A stretch of 25,480 bases of DNA from CAYWMQ01 sp964459635 (lineage in GTDB: Bacteria; Patescibacteriota; Minisyncoccia; Phycocordibacterales; UBA12088), in contig CAYWMQ010000011.1 of the NCBI GenBank assembly GCA_964459635.1, forward strand, positions 1-25,480. The letters are read 5' to 3'. Positions within the stretch are counted from its first letter, which is position 1, and each line of letters begins with the position of its first letter. A program made the position numbers and the translations under genes. Below are positions 21,665-25,480 of this stretch, in pieces. The notes beneath the pieces are model-generated. The model did no database searches, was not told the origin of the DNA, and saw only the letters and a program-made list of their open reading frames with translations.

Positions 21665-23220
21665 AGGTGTTGTGGTTTGTGCGCCTCACCGCACGGAAGG
21701 GCGACGTAAAATGTGCTGCCTTTGCCCGGTATACTTTCAGCCCATATGTCCCCTCCATGTCTGTCCACTATCTCCTTGCTTATGTAAAGTCCAAGGCCGA
21801 GACCCGGGTACGTATCACGATCTGTGCCGTGCGCTCTGAAAAAGCGATCGAACACATGCGGGACATCTTCCGCCTGCATACCCAAACCCGTATCGCGCAC
21901 CGCGATGACCACGCGTTTACCGCGCGCATCGGCAACGTGCATCGTGCGCACCCACACAGTGTCACTTCCGGGAGAGTACTTAATGGCATTGGTGAGAAGG
22001 TTGGTAAAGACCTGCCCGATACGTTCCCGGTCAACATGCAGAATACACTCCGCCCCAAGCGCCAGCGCAACGTGATGCGTGAGCGAGCTGCGCTCCACTT
22101 CCTCCGCCACCTCATGCAAGAGTTCATTGAGCGCCACAGCAGACGGACGCATGGGTAGTTTGCCCTGCTCTATTCGGGTCGCATCAAGAACGTCCCCGAT
22201 AATGCTATTGAGTTTCTCAAGCTGGGTATCTATTTTTGCCACAAGCGCGGCAGACCGCTCATCACCCACGCTACGGAAACGGTGTTCCAGGACCTGCGCG
22301 TACGCCTTGATGCTGGTCACCGGCGTTTTAAGCTCATGCGTCGCCACAGCCATGAACTCTTCCTTGAGCGCTGCGGCTTCCTTCAGGGAATGTATATCCG
22401 TAGCGGTGCCATACCATTTCACCACGGTACCCGCTTCATTTCGGACGGGCATGCCGCGCGAGAGCAGCCATCGGTAGCCTCCCTCGCGCAACGCAACGCG
22501 ATGCTCAACCATGTACGTGTCCCCTGTGCGCAGCGCCTGCTCCCATGCACTGTTCGTGCGCTCCCGGTCATCCGGATGTACAACAAGATCCCATACATAG
22601 TGATCGCCTTCGCGGCGAATGCCCGCATATAGTGTGTACTTGTCGTTGTAGTAGTCCACGGTGCCGTCCGGCTGTGCAGTCCATACAAGCTGCGGCACTG
22701 AGTTTGCAAGCTCGCGAAACTTGGCTTCACTTTCGCGCAACGCCACGGCGGTACGCACGCGCTCCGTCACGTCCACGGCACTAGCAACCAAGTAGATCAC
22801 GCGCCCCTCGGCATCCCGCACGGGAGCAAGCGCAAAGTCTATATCTATAACTGCACCACCGGCCACCACTGCCTGAGTGTCGTACCGCATATACTCGCCG
22901 TGCGCCGCTCTGCGTATGGCCTCCCGAAGCTCGTCTCGCCGTGTTTGGTCATGACTCCACCAGTAGCAGTCCCAAAAGGGCCGTCCGATAACATCGCCCC
23001 TCGTCACTCCCGCCCGCGTCAACGATACCGCATTCGTTTCCATCATTACGCCCTGTAGGTCTACGGCCCCTATGAACGTGAGCGTGTTATCGACAATATC
23101 CCGCAGTAAGGCACCGTCTGCCGCAGCGTCCACGGCGAAGCGCCTATGCGCATCCGCAAGAGCGTCCGCTGCTTTGGACGCTTTCTCTTCCTTCTGCTCA
23201 TGTGCATATTGCAAACTCAT
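21661..23220 (-). CDS. Soluble PAS-PAS sensor histidine kinase
   Basis: This 519-residue protein has no transmembrane segment. It has a short N-terminal helix, PAS domain 1 (about 37-155), and PAS domain 2 with its PAC end (about 163-282, GYRWLLSRGMPVRNEAGTVV). HisKA follows, with phospho-acceptor His295 in AVATHELKTP. HATPase_c has the N box NLLTNAIKYS (407-416), G1 DTGLGM (443-448), the F box FDRFFRA and G2 GLGLGLYIS (473-481). All catalytic boxes are intact. It should sense an internal signal such as redox state, oxygen or a ligand; no cofactor residue is diagnostic. It passes phosphate to the coupled receiver protein. A TATAAT box about 107 nt upstream suggests a long leader. Confidence 0.95.
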   Translation of the reverse strand: MSLQYAHEQKEEKASKAADALADAHRRFAVDAAADGALLRDIVDNTLTFIGAVDLQGVMMETNAVSLTRAGVTRGDVIGRPFWDCYWWSHDQTRRDELREAIRRAAHGEYMRYDTQAVVAGGAVIDIDFALAPVRDAEGRVIYLVASAVDVTERVRTAVALRESEAKFRELANSVPQLVWTAQPDGTVDYYNDKYTLYAGIRREGDHYVWDLVVHPDDRERTNSAWEQALRTGDTYMVEHRVALREGGYRWLLSRGMPVRNEAGTVVKWYGTATDIHSLKEAAALKEEFMAVATHELKTPVTSIKAYAQVLEHRFRSVGDERSAALVAKIDTQLEKLNSIIGDVLDATRIEQGKLPMRPSAVALNELLHEVAEEVERSSLTHHVALALGAECILHVDRERIGQVFTNLLTNAIKYSPGSDTVWVRTMHVADARGKRVVIAVRDTGLGMQAEDVPHVFDRFFRAHGTDRDTYPGLGLGLYISKEIVDRHGGDIWAESIPGKGSTFYVALPCGEAHKPQHL

Positions 23221-23326
23221 AGCCTACATTGGGACACAGCGCATCTGACAAGAATCGCTGTGAACCAGACCTATGGTGTACATGGCACACAGCCCAACAC
23301 CCGCTAGTAGGATGAGTCTACCATAG

Positions 23327-23332
23327 ATTATA
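23327..23332 (-). promoter_or_regulatory. -10 box upstream of the kinase operon
   Basis: The minus strand reads TATAAT at 23332-23327, just after the deacetylase stop. The -35 is poor. The leader to the ATG at 23220 would be about 100 nt. I see no convincing riboswitch or strong hairpin in it. Confidence 0.4.
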
Positions 23333-23353
23333 GAGTTTGGCTAGAGTACGGAG

Positions 23354-25300
23354 CTATTGCGCAAGCGCCGACACCCCATCCTTAACGGACACGACGCGCA
23401 CGTTCTTTGCCTTGATATGGTCCATGATGCCATTAAAGACCTGAGGTGTTACCGTGTACTTCAGGCCGTTCGTATCTACTTGGTGGAACGTCAGGATACC
23501 CCAGCGCTTGTTTGCCACAGCCGCATCTATCCACGCAGCCGCTTCCGCCACCGTGGTGTCGTTCTCCGCCGAAAAGCGCGGAAGCTGGTATGGGTCATCG
23601 GTGTAAAGCGCGTGCCCATCACGTGTCGAACGCGCAGACACGTATCCGGCGTTGCGCACAATATCTATTGTCGCTGCGTCATAATCGCCGAAAGGGTATG
23701 CGAACACATTCACCGGCTCTATACCCCAGCCGCGTATATCGGCACGCGACCCTGCTATCTCCTGTTCACGCTCCGCGAGCGAGAGGGTGGTCAGCGCACG
23801 GTGTGTACGTGTGTGCGCACCTATCTCGTGCCCCGCATCGTAGAGCTCTTTCACTTGGGCGCGTGACATGAAGCCGGTGTACCCATTGTCATAGAGCTGT
23901 CGGCTCGTGATGTAAAACGTAGCCTTGAGGCCGGTGCTTTGCAGCTTCGGCACCGCATTGCGATACTGGTTGAGCCAGCCATCATCAAAGGTGATGGATA
24001 TACCGCCCGTATCAAAAAGTCCTGAGCCAGGGCTGGTACGACTGAGCGACACATCGTCTATGTTGAGCGTGCCCGCCCGATTCAAGAGGTGATACACGCG
24101 CACATGCGACACGCCTGCCGGGACGCTGAAGGGTGCGCGCACGCGCGTATACGAGCTTGCGGGAGGCACCGTAGCCACGTCATCATATGTCACAGAGCCG
24201 TTTGTGTACCGATACTCCACCGTGATGTACGTTTGCACCGTTGCAGTGTAGGAGTCTTCGTACACATACGGGCCTTCCGACACCCCTATAGGGTCGGTAT
24301 ACCACTTTGCGTCTCCGCTCGTTCGCGAGGTCATGGCAACGCTCGCGGCCTTGCTACCGTTTACGCCTATCGCCGGGTACGTGAACGTCCTGTCATTCGT
24401 TCCCCAACCACCTTTCTTCCACCCGTCGGGCAGACCCGCAACAGATGAAGACTCAAAGCTGCCATTAGGCACGAGCTGCTCCTCACCTGACGAAGACTCA
24501 ACTTTACGCAGCGAAAACGCATCGGTCACAAGCGTGCCGTTGCCTTTGAGCAGGTGAAACACGGTCATTGACACAGCCCCTTGCGGAACCGTAAAACGCA
24601 CGGACGCGGGCGTGAACGTGGACGCCGCAGACAGGACACCGAGCGTTGGGTATTGGTATGTACCGTCACTCATCGTATAGCGCGCACTCAATATGCTCTC
24701 GCGTGTGGCTTTGTACGTATCCGCAAACTCGTACGTAGCCCCACCCTGTACCTGCACGTCCGCAAAGTACCACTTGGCATCACCACTCGTGTAGTTGCTC
24801 ACCACAACCTCAAGTCCGCGCGCGCCATCGCTTCCCGGCACGGGGTACGTGAGTACGCGCGTATGCGTACCGTAGCCCCCGCGCATCCAGCCGCGCGGAG
24901 TGCTTGTAGACGACGCATCCTCCACTGAAGGGTTTTGTATCAGGTTAGGGCCAAAGGACTCCGTGGTAAGAGCGGCCGGCGCAGCCATCATGCCGACTGC
25001 AGCATCCTGGGGTGCGTCGTCCGCCAGGGCTTCCGTCTCCGCAGGCATCGGTACCGTATCGGTGCGCACTTCGTCAGGGTTTCGTTCACTTTCAACGCGC
25101 GGCGTTAGTGCTTGGGTACTTGTAGTAGCGCTCTGCGCAGACACATGCTCCGGCACTGCAAGAGACAGGAATGGCGCAGACAGTGTGACAGCAAGCAAAA
25201 AGGAAGCGATAAGCCGATGCGCTTGCGACGCGTTGTGTGCATTCTGTGATGATCCCGAACGCGATGCAGGCGCACGCTGCGCATTGTGTGTGGTATACAT
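23354..25300 (-). CDS. Secreted polysaccharide deacetylase (CE4) with two N-terminal CBM-like modules
   Basis: I chose the ATG at 25300 (648 residues). The frame extends to 25435, but that stretch lacks a signal-peptide pattern. A hydrophobic segment (29-49) and VSAQS form a signal peptide. An Ala/Pro/Glu-rich linker leads to two related beta-sandwich modules (about 116-268 and 274-422). Both have NPSVE/NGSFE starts, a shared TSGDAKWY, and a TLVTDAFSL/TLNIDDVSL end, like CBM4/9 folds. The CE4 domain carries ISITFDDGW (D439, D440), the metal-binding HTRTH (H496, H500), FAYPFGDYD and LTFHQV (H606). It should remove N-acetyl groups from a surface glycan or peptidoglycan. It may act with the Wzy/TPR and MurJ envelope genes, though it is far from them. 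Confidence 0.9.
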   Translation of the reverse strand: MYTTHNAQRAPASRSGSSQNAHNASQAHRLIASFLLAVTLSAPFLSLAVPEHVSAQSATTSTQALTPRVESERNPDEVRTDTVPMPAETEALADDAPQDAAVGMMAAPAALTTESFGPNLIQNPSVEDASSTSTPRGWMRGGYGTHTRVLTYPVPGSDGARGLEVVVSNYTSGDAKWYFADVQVQGGATYEFADTYKATRESILSARYTMSDGTYQYPTLGVLSAASTFTPASVRFTVPQGAVSMTVFHLLKGNGTLVTDAFSLRKVESSSGEEQLVPNGSFESSSVAGLPDGWKKGGWGTNDRTFTYPAIGVNGSKAASVAMTSRTSGDAKWYTDPIGVSEGPYVYEDSYTATVQTYITVEYRYTNGSVTYDDVATVPPASSYTRVRAPFSVPAGVSHVRVYHLLNRAGTLNIDDVSLSRTSPGSGLFDTGGISITFDDGWLNQYRNAVPKLQSTGLKATFYITSRQLYDNGYTGFMSRAQVKELYDAGHEIGAHTRTHRALTTLSLAEREQEIAGSRADIRGWGIEPVNVFAYPFGDYDAATIDIVRNAGYVSARSTRDGHALYTDDPYQLPRFSAENDTTVAEAAAWIDAAVANKRWGILTFHQVDTNGLKYTVTPQVFNGIMDHIKAKNVRVVSVKDGVSALAQ

Positions 25301-25480
25301 ACAAAATATGTGCCGAATGAACGGCCAAGGCCGCCGATCGCAGCAAATAAGGTTTACTAAAAAGTCGTATTCAGCGTACCTGAACCGCAATGAATGATGA
25401 GTGAACGAAAGGTTCTGTACCGACCTTGTCAGCATATGGCCGATAAAGGTACTCTTGGCACTAGGTGCATAACTCGCTTG
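25301..25480. other. Window end with no recognised gene
   Basis: This stretch is upstream of the deacetylase and probably holds its promoter, but I see no convincing -35/-10 pair. No tRNA or credible frame is visible up to the window edge. Confidence 0.4.

Overview
The window looks like chromosomal DNA from a bacterium of the Candidate Phyla Radiation, most likely Parcubacteria (Patescibacteria). This placement is an inference from small compact genes, tight operons, few Shine-Dalgarno sites, and the mix of murJ, a Wzy/TPR membrane protein, an FtsB-like protein and many small one-helix membrane proteins. TGA and TAG both act as ordinary stops, so the code looks standard. Almost everything lies on the minus strand.

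Region 1 (1-5010, minus strand): a cut-off small membrane protein, a coiled-coil protein, then a four-gene accessory cassette read from 5010 down to 759. The cassette encodes an EcoRI-family adenine methyltransferase, a Bro-N/DinD-like protein, a RhuM-family protein and a DUF262-HNH nuclease. It looks like a restriction-modification or defence operon carrying two DNA-binding accessory genes. It lies beside a tRNA-Arg(CCU) gene, and its coding DNA looks more AT-rich by eye than the genes that follow. rhuM contains a 37-bp perfect inverted repeat.

Region 2 (5149-6923): tRNA-Arg, glutaredoxin, a small unknown protein whose stop codon lies in the loop of its own terminator, tRNA-Gly(CCC), an FtsB/DivIC-like protein, and a divergent small membrane protein.

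Region 3 (6974-13899): lepA (EF-4), then an envelope operon of a Wzy/O-antigen-ligase-like TPR membrane protein and the lipid II flippase murJ, then a small membrane protein and an Hsp20 chaperone.

Region 4 (14165-18251): a GH15-like glycosidase with a small partner gene, an MsrB-like zinc domain without its catalytic cysteine fused to a membrane segment, a secreted protein with an NFAG/CGxxC motif, an intergenic repeat, and a 66-residue gene with a textbook consensus promoter, strong ribosome binding site and terminator.

Region 5 (18252-25480): pyruvate kinase, a coupled pair (alpha/beta hydrolase and membrane protein), a small plus-strand unknown gene, a soluble PAS histidine kinase coupled to a receiver-only response regulator, and a secreted polysaccharide deacetylase with two duplicated N-terminal carbohydrate-binding-like modules.

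Several genes have a -10-like hexamer only 7-11 nt before the ATG and no ribosome binding site, which suggests leaderless transcripts. No CRISPR array, transposase or rRNA was seen.
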